Part shown: piece by piece, positions 1 through 8,074 of the stretch
Layout of the letters: every line of letters begins with the position of its first letter
How positions within the stretch are numbered: the first letter of the stretch is position 1
From: Luteimonas abyssi
Lineage (GTDB): Bacteria > Pseudomonadota > Gammaproteobacteria > Xanthomonadales > Xanthomonadaceae
Reading direction: 5' to 3'
NCBI RefSeq assembly: GCF_001482195.1
Contig: NZ_KQ759763.1
Location: forward strand, 2,753,924-2,817,923
DNA length: 64,000 bases
Made by a program: the position numbers and the translations under genes
The notes under the pieces: generated by a model
What the model was told of the DNA's origin: nothing
The model's input: the letters and a program-made list of their open reading frames with translations, nothing else
Database searches by the model: none

Positions 1-641
1 CGACCCGTGGTCAGCGGCACCATGATCACGTCGTCCTGGTCCTGGCCGAAGCCGCCCTGGCCCTTGGGTTCGAGCACGCCGGCCACGGTGAACGGCACCC
101 GCCCCAGCCGGATCGTTTCGCCGACGCCGCTGTAGTCGCCGAACAGGTTGCGGCGCACGGTTTCGCCGAGGATCACCACCTTGCCGGCACCGGTGTAGTC
201 CTGCGCTTCGAACCCATCGCCCTCGGCCAGCGTCCAGCCGTTGATGTCGAAGAAATCCGGCTCCACTCCCTGCCAGCTGGCGGGCCAGTTGTTCTCCGCA
301 TAGACCGCCTGGGTATTGCCGCGCAGCGAGCCCGAGACGTACTGCACCTCCGGGATCTCGTCGCGGATGGCCTGCACGTCGCCCTCGGTGAGGGTGAAGA
401 AACTCGACGACGCCGTCCGCGCGCCGCCGGGCCCGCGACGCGAGCCGGGCGAGATGTCCAGCCGCTGCGAGCCGAGCCCGGACACCAATCGGTCGAGCTC
501 GGACTGGGTCCCCTGCCCCACCGAGACCATCACGATCACCGCGGCGATGCCGATGATCACGCCCAGCGACGTCAGCGTGCTGCGCATCCAGTTGCCGCGT
601 AACGCATGCAGGGCGGTCCGCAGAATGTCGGTGAAGTTCAC
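1..641 (-). CDS. MacB-type ABC transporter permease, partial (C-terminus beyond window)
   Basis: Inner-membrane permease of a MacAB-type efflux pump. The gene starts with GTG at 641 and runs off the left edge, so about 213 N-terminal residues are visible. They show a short cytoplasmic N-terminus, one transmembrane helix at about residues 22-42, and the start of the large periplasmic MacB_PCD domain. The GTG overlaps the TGA of the upstream ATPase gene as GTGA, which points to translational coupling. E. coli MacB has ATPase and permease in one chain, whereas here they are separate genes, as in many split MacB/LolCDE-like systems. The exported substrate cannot be read from sequence. Confidence 0.9.
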   Translation of the reverse strand, partial: MNFTDILRTALHALRGNWMRSTLTSLGVIIGIAAVIVMVSVGQGTQSELDRLVSGLGSQRLDISPGSRRGPGGARTASSSFFTLTEGDVQAIRDEIPEVQYVSGSLRGNTQAVYAENNWPASWQGVEPDFFDINGWTLAEGDGFEAQDYTGAGKVVILGETVRRNLFGDYSGVGETIRLGRVPFTVAGVLEPKGQGGFGQDQDDVIMVPLTTG

Positions 642-1363
642 GCGGAAGGCTCCTTCGAGAGTTCCGGATGCGGCGGCTCGCCTTCATGCAGTTCACCGTC
701 GCGCATCACGTAGATGCGGTCGGCATGCGCGGCCACCTCGGCGTCGTGGGTGATCAGCACCACCGTGTGGCCGTCGTCGCGCAGGCGCTTGAACAGCGCG
801 AGGATCTCCTCGCCGGTCTTCGAGTCCAGCGCACCGGTCGGCTCGTCGGCCAGCAGCACCGGGGGCTGGTTGATCAGCGCGCGCGCGATCGCCACACGCT
901 GCTGCTGGCCGCCGGACAGCTCGTTGGGCCGATGCCCGGACCGCGCGCCCAGCCCGACCGATGCCAACGCATCCTGCGCACGTGCGGTGCGTTCGTCGGG
1001 CGGTACCCGCGCATAGCCGAGCGGCATCGCCACGTTCTCCAGCGCGGTCATCCGCGGCAGCAGATGGAAGCCCTGGAACACGAAACCGATCTTGTCGCGG
1101 CGCAATTCGGCCAACGCTTCGGCATCGAGCGTCGCCACGTCGATGCCGTCGCACAGGTACTGGCCGTCGCTCGGAGTATCGAGGCAGCCGATCAGGTTCA
1201 TCAGCGTCGACTTGCCCGAGCCCGACGGCCCCATGATGGCGACGAAATCGCCGTGGTCGATGCGCAGGTCCACGCCCTTGAGCGCCGCCACCTCGGCCTC
1301 GGTGCCCTCGGCGTAGATCTTGCTCAGGCCGCGGGTCTCGATCACCGGCACCGGTCCGGTCAT
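638..1363 (-). CDS. MacB-type ABC transporter ATP-binding protein
   Basis: Nucleotide-binding subunit (241 aa) that powers the neighbouring permease. Visible motifs are Walker A GPSGSGKST (about residues 45-53), the Q-loop region, signature LSGGQQQR, Walker B VLLADEPT and a switch histidine in LITHD. This is the LolD/MacB subfamily. An in-frame opening continues 59 codons upstream, but the ATG at 1363 is the better start because it gives the family's normal N-terminus and overlaps the adaptor stop codon as ATGA. The 3' end overlaps the permease start by 4 bp, so adaptor, ATPase and permease form one tightly coupled operon. Confidence 0.95.
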   Translation of the reverse strand: MTGPVPVIETRGLSKIYAEGTEAEVAALKGVDLRIDHGDFVAIMGPSGSGKSTLMNLIGCLDTPSDGQYLCDGIDVATLDAEALAELRRDKIGFVFQGFHLLPRMTALENVAMPLGYARVPPDERTARAQDALASVGLGARSGHRPNELSGGQQQRVAIARALINQPPVLLADEPTGALDSKTGEEILALFKRLRDDGHTVVLITHDAEVAAHADRIYVMRDGELHEGEPPHPELSKEPSA

Positions 1364-2913
1364 GGGCTGGCGCGCTCGCCGGTGATCACGGTGTCGCCTT
1401 CCTGCAGGTCGCCCGCGACCTCGGTCGCGCTGCCGTCGCTCGCGCCCACGCGCACCATCACCTGCCGCGGCTGGCCGTCGACCAGCGTGTACAACGGCGC
1501 GCGCCGGGCGCCGAGCGAGGCCTGCAGGGCGCGGTCCCACTGCGCGCGCTGGTCGTCGTCGAGCGTCGCACGGAACTCGGCGAAGTCCTGCTGGAACCGC
1601 TGCAGCATCCGCTGGCGAAGTTGCGCAGCCATCTCGCCGCCTCCGCCACCCGCCGCACGCGCACCTGCGCCGCCCCCGAACATGCCGGGCCCTGCGCCGG
1701 ACTGGCCCTGGCGCGCCTGCGGCGCCGCCTGGCGCGACGCCGCGCGCTCGCGCACGCTGGCGATCGCGGCGTCGAAGGCGGCCTGCTGGCCGGCATCGAG
1801 CGTCATCGGGCCGGTGGCGCGGACCAGATCGTCGAGCGCTCCGCTGCCGCCTGCGCGGCCCGTCGGCGCTCCCGCGGGTGCGCCCTGCCCGCCGCTGGGT
1901 GTATACCGCAGCGCCGCATTGGAGACCTTCAGCACATCGTCCCGTCGGCTGACCTCGATCTCGGCGTTGACCGTCAGCCCAGGCAGCAGGATGCGCTCGC
2001 TGTTGTCGACGCTGACCACCACCGGGTAGGTGATCACGTTGTTGGTGTTGGTCGCCGACAGCCGCACCTGTGCGACTTCGCCGCGGAACTGGCGGTCCGG
2101 AAACGCATCGACGCTGAAGGAGACGCCCTGTCCGGGCTGCACCTGGCCGATGTCGGCCTCGTCGACTTCCAGCTCGATCTGCATCTTCGCCAGATCTTCC
2201 GCGATCGTGAACAGTTCCGGCGCCTGCAGGCTGGCCGCCACGGTCGCGCCCGGCTCGATGTTGCGCACCAACACCACGCCATCGACCGGCGAGCGGATCT
2301 CGGTCCGCTCGAGATTCACTTCGCTGGTGCGGGTGGACGCGGTCTGCTGCGCGATCTGCGCACGTGCGGCGTCACGCTGCGCGCGCGCCTGGTCGTAGTT
2401 GGCGCGCGCCAGATCGATGTCGGCCCGAGCCACCAGTTGCCGTTCGCCCAGTTCCTCGTTGCGGCGAAAGGTCGCCTCCGCATTGATCAGGCTGGCCTCG
2501 GCCTGGGCGAGGCTGGCGCGCGCACTGGCGATCTGTGCGTTGCCCTGGTCGATCTGCGCCTGGTACGTGCTGGGGTCGATCCGGGCGATCAGTTGCCCCG
2601 CCTCGACCGTGTCGTTGAAATCCACCAGTACATCCGTGACCTGGCCGGAGATCTGCGAGCCGACGATGACGGTGCTGGTCGCACTGAGAGTGCCGGTGGC
2701 CGAGATGGCCACCCGGATGGACCCGCGCTCGACCGCGACGGTCCGCCAGGGTCCCTCGTCCTGAGTGGCACGCTGGTGCTGCCACCACCACACGCCCGCG
2801 GCGACACCCGCCAGCAGAGCCAGGGCCGCGACGATCTTGAGCGGCCGCCCCTGTGCGCGGGCACGGGGACGCGGACGGGAACCGGAGGTGGGCGGACGGC
2901 TTGCTGGGCTCAT
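1360..2913 (-). CDS. MacA-type periplasmic adaptor (HlyD/RND-MFP family) with Gly-rich insertion
   Basis: Membrane fusion protein (517 aa) that should link the ABC pump to an outer-membrane channel. It has a basic N-terminus, one membrane helix at about residues 25-45, the biotinyl-lipoyl halves, a long coiled-coil hairpin (about 125-215) and a beta-barrel. About 130 residues (roughly 340-470), Gly/Ala/Gln-rich with a helical stretch, are inserted before the final membrane-proximal strands, so the protein is far longer than the 370-390 aa typical of MacA. The ATG at 2913 is preferred over an 87-codon upstream extension because it is followed by a normal TM anchor. No tolC-like gene is nearby. 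Confidence 0.92.
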   Translation of the reverse strand: MSPASRPPTSGSRPRPRARAQGRPLKIVAALALLAGVAAGVWWWQHQRATQDEGPWRTVAVERGSIRVAISATGTLSATSTVIVGSQISGQVTDVLVDFNDTVEAGQLIARIDPSTYQAQIDQGNAQIASARASLAQAEASLINAEATFRRNEELGERQLVARADIDLARANYDQARAQRDAARAQIAQQTASTRTSEVNLERTEIRSPVDGVVLVRNIEPGATVAASLQAPELFTIAEDLAKMQIELEVDEADIGQVQPGQGVSFSVDAFPDRQFRGEVAQVRLSATNTNNVITYPVVVSVDNSERILLPGLTVNAEIEVSRRDDVLKVSNAALRYTPSGGQGAPAGAPTGRAGGSGALDDLVRATGPMTLDAGQQAAFDAAIASVRERAASRQAAPQARQGQSGAGPGMFGGGAGARAAGGGGGEMAAQLRQRMLQRFQQDFAEFRATLDDDQRAQWDRALQASLGARRAPLYTLVDGQPRQVMVRVGASDGSATEVAGDLQEGDTVITGERASP

Positions 2914-3170
2914 GGGCGACTGGCGACAGGGTGTGAATGCGGACAACGCCCGAGTCCGGGGACCGTTGACAAGGACGGCGTCATTGGCGGGCGCGACGAC
3001 GAGTGTGCCCGATGCCGGGATCGACCTGGGCCGTACGACCATCGCCTGCCGGCTGCACGCCGCGGACAGATGGATCGCCGGCGTGCTGGAGCGGCGCCGA
3101 CGGAAGCGGCCTCGATCGCGACGCACCGGGCGCCGTCGAGCCGCCCGGCGTCGCTCGACCGGAGCGACGT

Positions 3171-4442
3171 TCAACCGAAGCGAATCGTCGCCACCGTCCC
3201 CTGACCCGGCTGGCTGTCCAGCGTCACCGCCCAGCCGAAGCGCTCGCCCAGCCGACGGACGATGGACAGGCCCATGCCTTTGCCACCGGCCCGGAACGGA
3301 TCCACCCGGTAGAAGGGGTCGTAGACACGCTGGAGCACCTCGGGCGACATGCCGATGCCGGTGTCGCGCACTTCCACGCGATCGTCGCTGATCTCGACCT
3401 CGATCACGCCGGATTCGGTGAAGATACAGGCGTTGCTGAGCAGATTGCCCAGCATGACACCGAGCACGCGCGGCGGCGCGTCCAGTTCCGGCGTCGCGCT
3501 CCCGGTCACCCGCAGCTCCACCGGCTTGTCCTGCAGCAGGGGCGTGACCTTCTCGACTTCCTCCAACACCACCTCGCGCACGTCGAAGGCTTCTCCCGGC
3601 AACTCCACATCCTCCTCCCGCGCCAGGATCAGGAACGCCTCGATCACCGCCTCCATGTCGCGACTGGCGCGCTGGATCCGCTGGAGCGAACGCTGCGAGC
3701 GGTCGGGAATCGCGCCGTCGGCCAGCAACATGTCGCTGGCGACACGGATCACCGTGAGCGGGGTGCGCAGTTCATGACTGGCATCGCGGGTGAAATCGCG
3801 CTCGCGCTGCACGAACGACTGCACGCGCGAGGCAAGCGAACGCAAAGCGCCGCTCAACTGCTCGACTTCACGCCCCACGAGCCCTGGAATGCGCGCCGGG
3901 ACCAGCGCCGTGGTGTCGGCATCCTCCGGCTCCCAGCGCGAGACCTCCTCGGCCAGCCAGCTCACCGGCGCCACCAGCCGGCGGGTGGTTCGATAGGTGT
4001 ACCAGCTGACCAGATGGATCGCGACGATGCCGCCGATCATCAGGGCGATGCCGACCATCCACAGCACCTGCCGCGCATGCGTGAACCGCATGCTCAACAC
4101 CAGGCGCCCCTCCGGACGCTCTTCGACCAGAACCTCGCGGCGCCCGGCAGCCTCGAAATGCCGACCCGGCGGCAGGTCGCGCAAAGCCGAAGGAACCGCA
4201 GCGGCCGGGCGGCCCGCGGCGACGAAGTAGGCGCTGACCTCGTCAGTCTCCGGCAACAGCGCATCGGGGCTGCGTTCGACGAGCGACCAGGACTCGGCCG
4301 CCTGCGCGTGCAACCGGGCATCGATGAGCACGCTCAACGCGGCGGAGAACGCGAACGTCACCGCCAAAACGATGCCCAGGCTGCCGAGGGCAGCCTGGAA
4401 CAGGAAGGCGTAGCGGAGTTTTCGGGGGATACCTTGAGACAT
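3171..4442 (-). CDS. Two-component sensor histidine kinase
   Basis: Membrane sensor kinase (423 aa). One helix lies at about residues 11-37, a periplasmic sensing segment of about 100 residues follows, and a second helix lies near 140-165 with a linker. The HisKA box ASHELRTPL places the phospho-accepting His at 223. An HATPase domain follows with NLLSNA (N box), DTGIGM (G1) and GMGLSIVRRL (G2). It begins 22 bp after the response regulator gene ends, so the two are cotranscribed. The signal is unknown. The MacAB-type operon lies 257 bp downstream on the same strand and is a plausible target, but this is inference from position. Confidence 0.93.
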   Translation of the reverse strand: MSQGIPRKLRYAFLFQAALGSLGIVLAVTFAFSAALSVLIDARLHAQAAESWSLVERSPDALLPETDEVSAYFVAAGRPAAAVPSALRDLPPGRHFEAAGRREVLVEERPEGRLVLSMRFTHARQVLWMVGIALMIGGIVAIHLVSWYTYRTTRRLVAPVSWLAEEVSRWEPEDADTTALVPARIPGLVGREVEQLSGALRSLASRVQSFVQRERDFTRDASHELRTPLTVIRVASDMLLADGAIPDRSQRSLQRIQRASRDMEAVIEAFLILAREEDVELPGEAFDVREVVLEEVEKVTPLLQDKPVELRVTGSATPELDAPPRVLGVMLGNLLSNACIFTESGVIEVEISDDRVEVRDTGIGMSPEVLQRVYDPFYRVDPFRAGGKGMGLSIVRRLGERFGWAVTLDSQPGQGTVATIRFG

Positions 4443-4464
4443 CGGGCGAGGCGCGTTCGGATCG

Positions 4465-5178
4465 TCAGGAAGGCGCCTGTTCGATGTCGGCGATTCGATA
4501 CCCCGCGCTCTGCACGGTATGCAGCAACGGCTTGTCGTAAGGCTTGTCGATGGTCTTGCGCAGGTTGTAGAGATGGCTGCGCAGGGTGTCCGAATCGGGG
4601 AGGCTGTTGCCCCAGATCTCGCGCTCGATCTCCTGCCGGCTGACCACGCGCGGCGATTCGCGCATCAGGATGGTCAGCAACTTGAGGCCGATCGGCGACA
4701 ACTGCAGCTCCTGCCCGGCGCGGGTCGCACGCAGGCTGGCCGGATCGAGGACCAGGTCGGCGACCTTGAGCACTTCCGAACCGACCTGGCGGCGCTCGCG
4801 GCGGATCAGCGCACGCAGGCGGGCTTCCAGCTCCTGGATGGCGAACGGCTTGGTCAGATAGTCGTCCGCGCCCGAACCGAGCCCGGTCAGCTTCTCGTCG
4901 AGCGTGTCGCGGGCGGTGAGCATGAGCACCGGCGTGGACTTGCGGGCCTCCTCGCGCAGGCGCTTGCAGACCTCGATGCCGTCCAGCCGGGGAAGCATCA
5001 GATCCAGTACGATCACGTCGTACGTATTCTCCGACGCGAGCCGGTAGCCATCCAGGCCGTCGGAGGCGTAATCGACCTCGAACCCCTTGCCCTCGAGATA
5101 CTCGCCAATCATCTCGGAAATGTTGCGATTGTCTTCGACGATCAGGACGAGACCGCCCGGCTCTTGGCTTGCACGCAT
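4465..5178 (-). CDS. OmpR-family response regulator
   Basis: DNA-binding response regulator (237 aa), partner of the adjacent kinase. The receiver domain has acidic residues near 15-16, phospho-acceptor Asp59 in VLDLMLP and a conserved Lys in LTKPF. It is followed by a winged-helix Trans_reg_C domain ending in the typical AGYRI segment. The open frame extends far upstream, but the ATG at 5178 gives the normal OmpR-type N-terminus and has a TGGAG ribosome-binding motif about 8 nt upstream. It is first in a regulator-kinase operon and divergent from the DUF486 gene, with 129 bp of somewhat AT-richer DNA between them. Confidence 0.94.
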   Translation of the reverse strand: MRASQEPGGLVLIVEDNRNISEMIGEYLEGKGFEVDYASDGLDGYRLASENTYDVIVLDLMLPRLDGIEVCKRLREEARKSTPVLMLTARDTLDEKLTGLGSGADDYLTKPFAIQELEARLRALIRRERRQVGSEVLKVADLVLDPASLRATRAGQELQLSPIGLKLLTILMRESPRVVSRQEIEREIWGNSLPDSDTLRSHLYNLRKTIDKPYDKPLLHTVQSAGYRIADIEQAPS

Positions 5179-5307
5179 GAACGAACTCCAGGGAAGGTGG
5201 ATACTGGCTATTGCCTTCAGCTTTGTGAATTTACGTGCTTTCCAGTCGACGTGCCGTGAAGATCGCCACACCCGTGTTCCGTCACTTCCCCGCACCGGAC
5301 TACCGCC

Positions 5308-5658
5308 ATGCCGCCTGGTTTCGAACGATTCGCGCCGATCCTGTTGCTGATCGCGTCCAACGTCTTCATGACGTTCGCCTGGTACGGCCATCTCAAGTAC
5401 CGCAGCGCGCCGCTGCTGCTGGCGATCGTCGCCAGCTGGGGCATCGCGTTCTTCGAATACGCACTGATGGTGCCCGCGAACCGCATCGGCTACACCGTGT
5501 ATTCCGCGCCGCAGCTCAAGGGCATGCAGGAGGTGATCACGCTGCTGGTGTTCGCCTGGTTCTCGAGCTGGTATCTCGGGCAGCCCTTGAAGTGGAACCA
5601 CTGGGCCGGCTTCGCCCTGATCGCGGTCGCGGCCTGGCTGATCTTCCTGGAAACCTGA
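5308..5658 (+). CDS. DUF486 family small membrane protein
   Basis: A 116-residue, very hydrophobic protein with four predicted transmembrane helices. It matches the DUF486 family (DMT-transporter-like fold), with the typical NVFMTFAWYGHLK start and a final helix ending in IFLET. The family's function is unknown. It lies alone on the + strand, divergent from the response regulator, with REP hairpins downstream. Length and motifs are complete. Confidence 0.85.
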   Translation: MPPGFERFAPILLLIASNVFMTFAWYGHLKYRSAPLLLAIVASWGIAFFEYALMVPANRIGYTVYSAPQLKGMQEVITLLVFAWFSSWYLGQPLKWNHWAGFALIAVAAWLIFLET

Positions 5659-5793
5659 GGACGGGCCTGGCGTTGCCTCTCCACGCGTCGGCAGGCATGC
5701 GCCTTCCTCTTGGCAGCGGACGGGGCCCGGCGATGCCGTAGCCGGTCGCCTCCACCACAGGCAGAAGAAGCGACCCCGGACATGCCGTGATTA

Positions 5794-5821
5794 CCCCTTC
5801 TCCCGCAAGTGGGAGAAGGGG
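5794..5821. repeat. REP-type hairpin, copy 1
   Basis: Perfect 11-bp inverted repeat (arm CCCCTTCTCCC) with a 6-nt loop, followed by a GGATGAGGG tail. With the copy at 5884-5909 it forms an inverted pair around a 60-nt spacer, as in BIME-like clusters. A related copy is at 44401-44424. Hairpins of this kind are common between genes in Xanthomonadaceae. It may also act as a transcription-stop or mRNA-stability element for the DUF486 gene. Confidence 0.8.
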
Positions 5822-5883
5822 TCCCGAAGGGGCGGATGAGGGCCGCTTTCCAGGCTGCGGCCGCACGCCAGCCCTCACCCCAA

Positions 5884-5909
5884 CCCCTCTCCCGCAGGCG
5901 GGAGAGGGG
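5884..5909. repeat. REP-type hairpin, copy 2
   Basis: Inverted repeat with a 12-bp arm (CCCCTCTCCCGC) and 2-nt loop, preceded by CCCTCACCCCAA. It is oriented head-to-head with the hairpin at 5794-5821, and the CCCTCA and GATGAGGG tails are mutually inverted. Confidence 0.8.
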
Positions 5910-5985
5910 CGATGGTGCCGGGCCGGCGCCGCTTCGATCGTCGGAGCGGCGAGCTGCGGGTTGCGAGGGGGGGCGTGACGTCGAA

Positions 5986-6288
5986 TTAAAAGGGGATCTT
6001 TCCAGTCAGGATGTCCTTGAACATCACCCAGTCGCCGAGAAAGGAATAGAGCGGGTGCCGGAACGTCGCCGGCCGGTTCTTCTCGAAGAAGAAGTGCCCC
6101 ACCCAGGCGAAGCCGTAGCCGCAGACCAGCGCCGCCAGCAGCCACCAGCCGTTTCGCTGCCACACCGCCACGCCCGACAACACCAGCACCCCACAGCTGC
6201 CGATGAAATGCAGCCGTCGCGACACCCGGTGCGCGTGTTCGCTCAGGTAGAAGGGATAGAACTCGCGGAAGCTGGCAAATCGGCGCAT
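5986..6288 (-). CDS. DUF962 (Mpo1-like) membrane protein
   Basis: A 100-residue protein of the DUF962/Mpo1-like family. Typical features are the N-terminal FYPFYLSEHAHRVSRRLHFIG stretch with conserved His residues, hydrophobic segments, then HFFFEKNRPATF and HPLYSFLGD. The yeast homologue Mpo1 is an Fe(II) dioxygenase acting on 2-hydroxy fatty acids; the conserved histidines fit metal binding, but bacterial function is inferred only. The ATG at 6288 is chosen over a 54-codon low-quality upstream extension. Confidence 0.87.
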   Translation of the reverse strand: MRRFASFREFYPFYLSEHAHRVSRRLHFIGSCGVLVLSGVAVWQRNGWWLLAALVCGYGFAWVGHFFFEKNRPATFRHPLYSFLGDWVMFKDILTGKIPF

Positions 6289-6407
6289 GGCACCCCCTGT
6301 GCGGTCCTCTCGTCGCCACGACACGCGCGCTGAGGAGATGCCGAACCGTAGGCGGCGCGGGGACGGCCCGCACGCCGCACTGCAACGCGACCCTGACAGG
6401 CGGGCGA

Positions 6408-7244
6408 TCAGGTGCCGTCGTCGCGCTCGTTCGACTTCACCCGCTGCCACAGTGCTTCCTGCGCCTCCAGCCCGTGGTCAGCCAGAGTGCCACCGGCCTC
6501 CGCCGCCAACGCCTCCATGGCGCGGAACCGCCGCTCGAACTTGAGGTTGGCTCCGCGCAATGCGCGCCCGACATCGACACCCACGTGCCGGGCCATGTTG
6601 GCCGCGACGAACAGCACGTCGCCGATCTCGGCCTCCAGACGCGCCTGTGCCGACGCATCTCCGGGCGAGGCGGCCACGGCCGCGAACTCCACCTCGACCT
6701 CGCCGACTTCCTCGCGCAGCTTGTCGAGCACCGGCATCGGCGCCGGCCAGTCGAACCCGACCCGCGCCGCGCGCTGCTGCAGTTTGATCGCCCGCTGCCA
6801 TTCGGGAAGCCCGCGGGCGATGCCGGCCAACGCCGAGGTATCGGTCTCGCCGCGGGCCGCGCGTTCCTCGCGCTTGATCCTTTCCCAAGCGTCCTTCACC
6901 GCGGCGCTGTCGCCGCGATCGGCATCGCCGAACACATGCGGATGGCGCCGCAACATCTTGTCGCAGATGGCGCCCACCACGTCGCCGAATGCGAATGCAG
7001 CGCGCTCCTCGGCCAGGCGGGCGTGGAACACCACCTGGAGCAACAGATCGCCGAGCTCGTCCTGCAACGCGGGCAGATCGCCACGGGCGATCGCGTCGGC
7101 CACCTCGTAAGCCTCCTCGATCGTGTACGGGGCGATGCTGGCGAAATCCTGCTCGAGGTCCCACGGGCAGCCACCGTCGGGGTCGCGCAACCGCGCCATG
7201 ATCGCGATGAGATCCTGGATGTCGCGCGTTTTCGGTTCGCTCAC
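6408..7244 (-). CDS. mazG: Nucleoside triphosphate pyrophosphohydrolase MazG
   Basis: Hydrolyses (d)NTPs to NMP and pyrophosphate, limiting non-canonical nucleotides. The 278-residue protein has two MazG domains. The first carries CPWD, EEAYEVADAI and DELGDLLLQ; the second carries EEVGEVEVE and EIGDVLF, the Mg-binding helices. Length is normal for the family. The start is GTG at 7244, needed to keep the conserved DIQDLIAIMARLRDP start. It is the third gene of a nudE-cysQ-mazG run and starts 32 bp after cysQ ends, so all three likely share a transcript. Confidence 0.95.
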   Translation of the reverse strand: MSEPKTRDIQDLIAIMARLRDPDGGCPWDLEQDFASIAPYTIEEAYEVADAIARGDLPALQDELGDLLLQVVFHARLAEERAAFAFGDVVGAICDKMLRRHPHVFGDADRGDSAAVKDAWERIKREERAARGETDTSALAGIARGLPEWQRAIKLQQRAARVGFDWPAPMPVLDKLREEVGEVEVEFAAVAASPGDASAQARLEAEIGDVLFVAANMARHVGVDVGRALRGANLKFERRFRAMEALAAEAGGTLADHGLEAQEALWQRVKSNERDDGT

Positions 7245-7276
7245 TGTCGGGTCCTGCAGGTCGGAATACGGCCGCC

Positions 7277-8074
7277 CTATTGCCTCAGCCACGCCTGCCA
7301 CGGCAGGTCCGGGTCGCCCAGGGCGATGAAGTCGCCGTTGAGCAGCGTGTCGCGCTGGTTGTAACGGAAAGGCCGTCCTCGCGGATCGAGCAGGGCACCG
7401 CCGGCGCCCTCCAGGATCGCCTGCCCCGCCGCCGTATCCCACTCGCTGGTGGGGCCGAAGCGGGGGTAGACATCCATGCGGCCCTCGGCCAGCCGGCAGA
7501 ACTTCAACGACGATCCCAGCGCCACCGGCTCGATCCTGCCCAGACCGTCGAGCACGGCGGCCGTGCGCGGGTCGCGGTGCGAACGGCTGGCCGCCACCCG
7601 CAGCGGCGCCGTGGCCGGCCGCCGGACCCGCAGCGGCGTATCCGTGCCGCCCTCGCGCCGGAACGCGCCGGCTGCCGGCCGGCCGTACCAGGCGACCGAG
7701 GTGAGCGGATGCTGGATCACGCCGAACGTGGACACGCCGTCCTCGATCAGGGCGATGTTCACGCTGAACTCGCCGTTGCGCTTGACGAATTCGCGGGTGC
7801 CGTCCAACGGATCGACCAACCAGAAGCGGGACCAGCCGCGACGCCCCTCGACGGACGCGTGCGCCGATTCCTCCGACAGCACCGGGATCCCCGGGGTCAG
7901 CGCGGCCAGGCCATCGACGATACGGTGGTGGGCCGCGAGATCGGCCGCGGTCACCGGGGAGGCGTCGGCCTTGCGTTCGACATCGAAGTCGCCGGAATAC
8001 ACGGCCAGGATCGCCTCCGCGGCATCGTGCGCGACCGCCAGCACACCGTCGAGCAGCGCGTCATCGAGCAGCAT
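7277..8074 (-). CDS. cysQ: 3'(2'),5'-bisphosphate nucleotidase CysQ
   Basis: Inositol-monophosphatase-fold enzyme (265 aa) that dephosphorylates PAP, a by-product of sulfate assimilation and carrier-protein maturation, to AMP. The metal-binding signatures SEES, WLVDPLDGTREF and EWDTAAGQAILEGAGG are all present. The ATG at 8074 gives the standard N-terminus and overlaps the 3' end of nudE by 14 bp. A longer open frame reaching 8134 would add a Cys-rich segment foreign to the family and is rejected. Confidence 0.95.
   Translation of the reverse strand: MLLDDALLDGVLAVAHDAAEAILAVYSGDFDVERKADASPVTAADLAAHHRIVDGLAALTPGIPVLSEESAHASVEGRRGWSRFWLVDPLDGTREFVKRNGEFSVNIALIEDGVSTFGVIQHPLTSVAWYGRPAAGAFRREGGTDTPLRVRRPATAPLRVAASRSHRDPRTAAVLDGLGRIEPVALGSSLKFCRLAEGRMDVYPRFGPTSEWDTAAGQAILEGAGGALLDPRGRPFRYNQRDTLLNGDFIALGDPDLPWQAWLRQ

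Larger units (their letters stand above)
5659..5985. other. Intergenic region holding two REP hairpins
   Basis: This 327-bp gap lies between two convergent genes (DUF486 and DUF962). The hairpins at 5794-5821 and 5884-5909 are annotated separately. No convincing coding sequence, RNA gene or other regulatory site is visible in the rest. Confidence 0.7.

Noticed and set aside
5794..5909. Simple intrinsic terminators after the DUF486 gene
   Set aside because: There is no T-run, the hairpins come in inverted pairs with shared tails, and a relative occurs at 44.4 kb, so a REP family explains them better.
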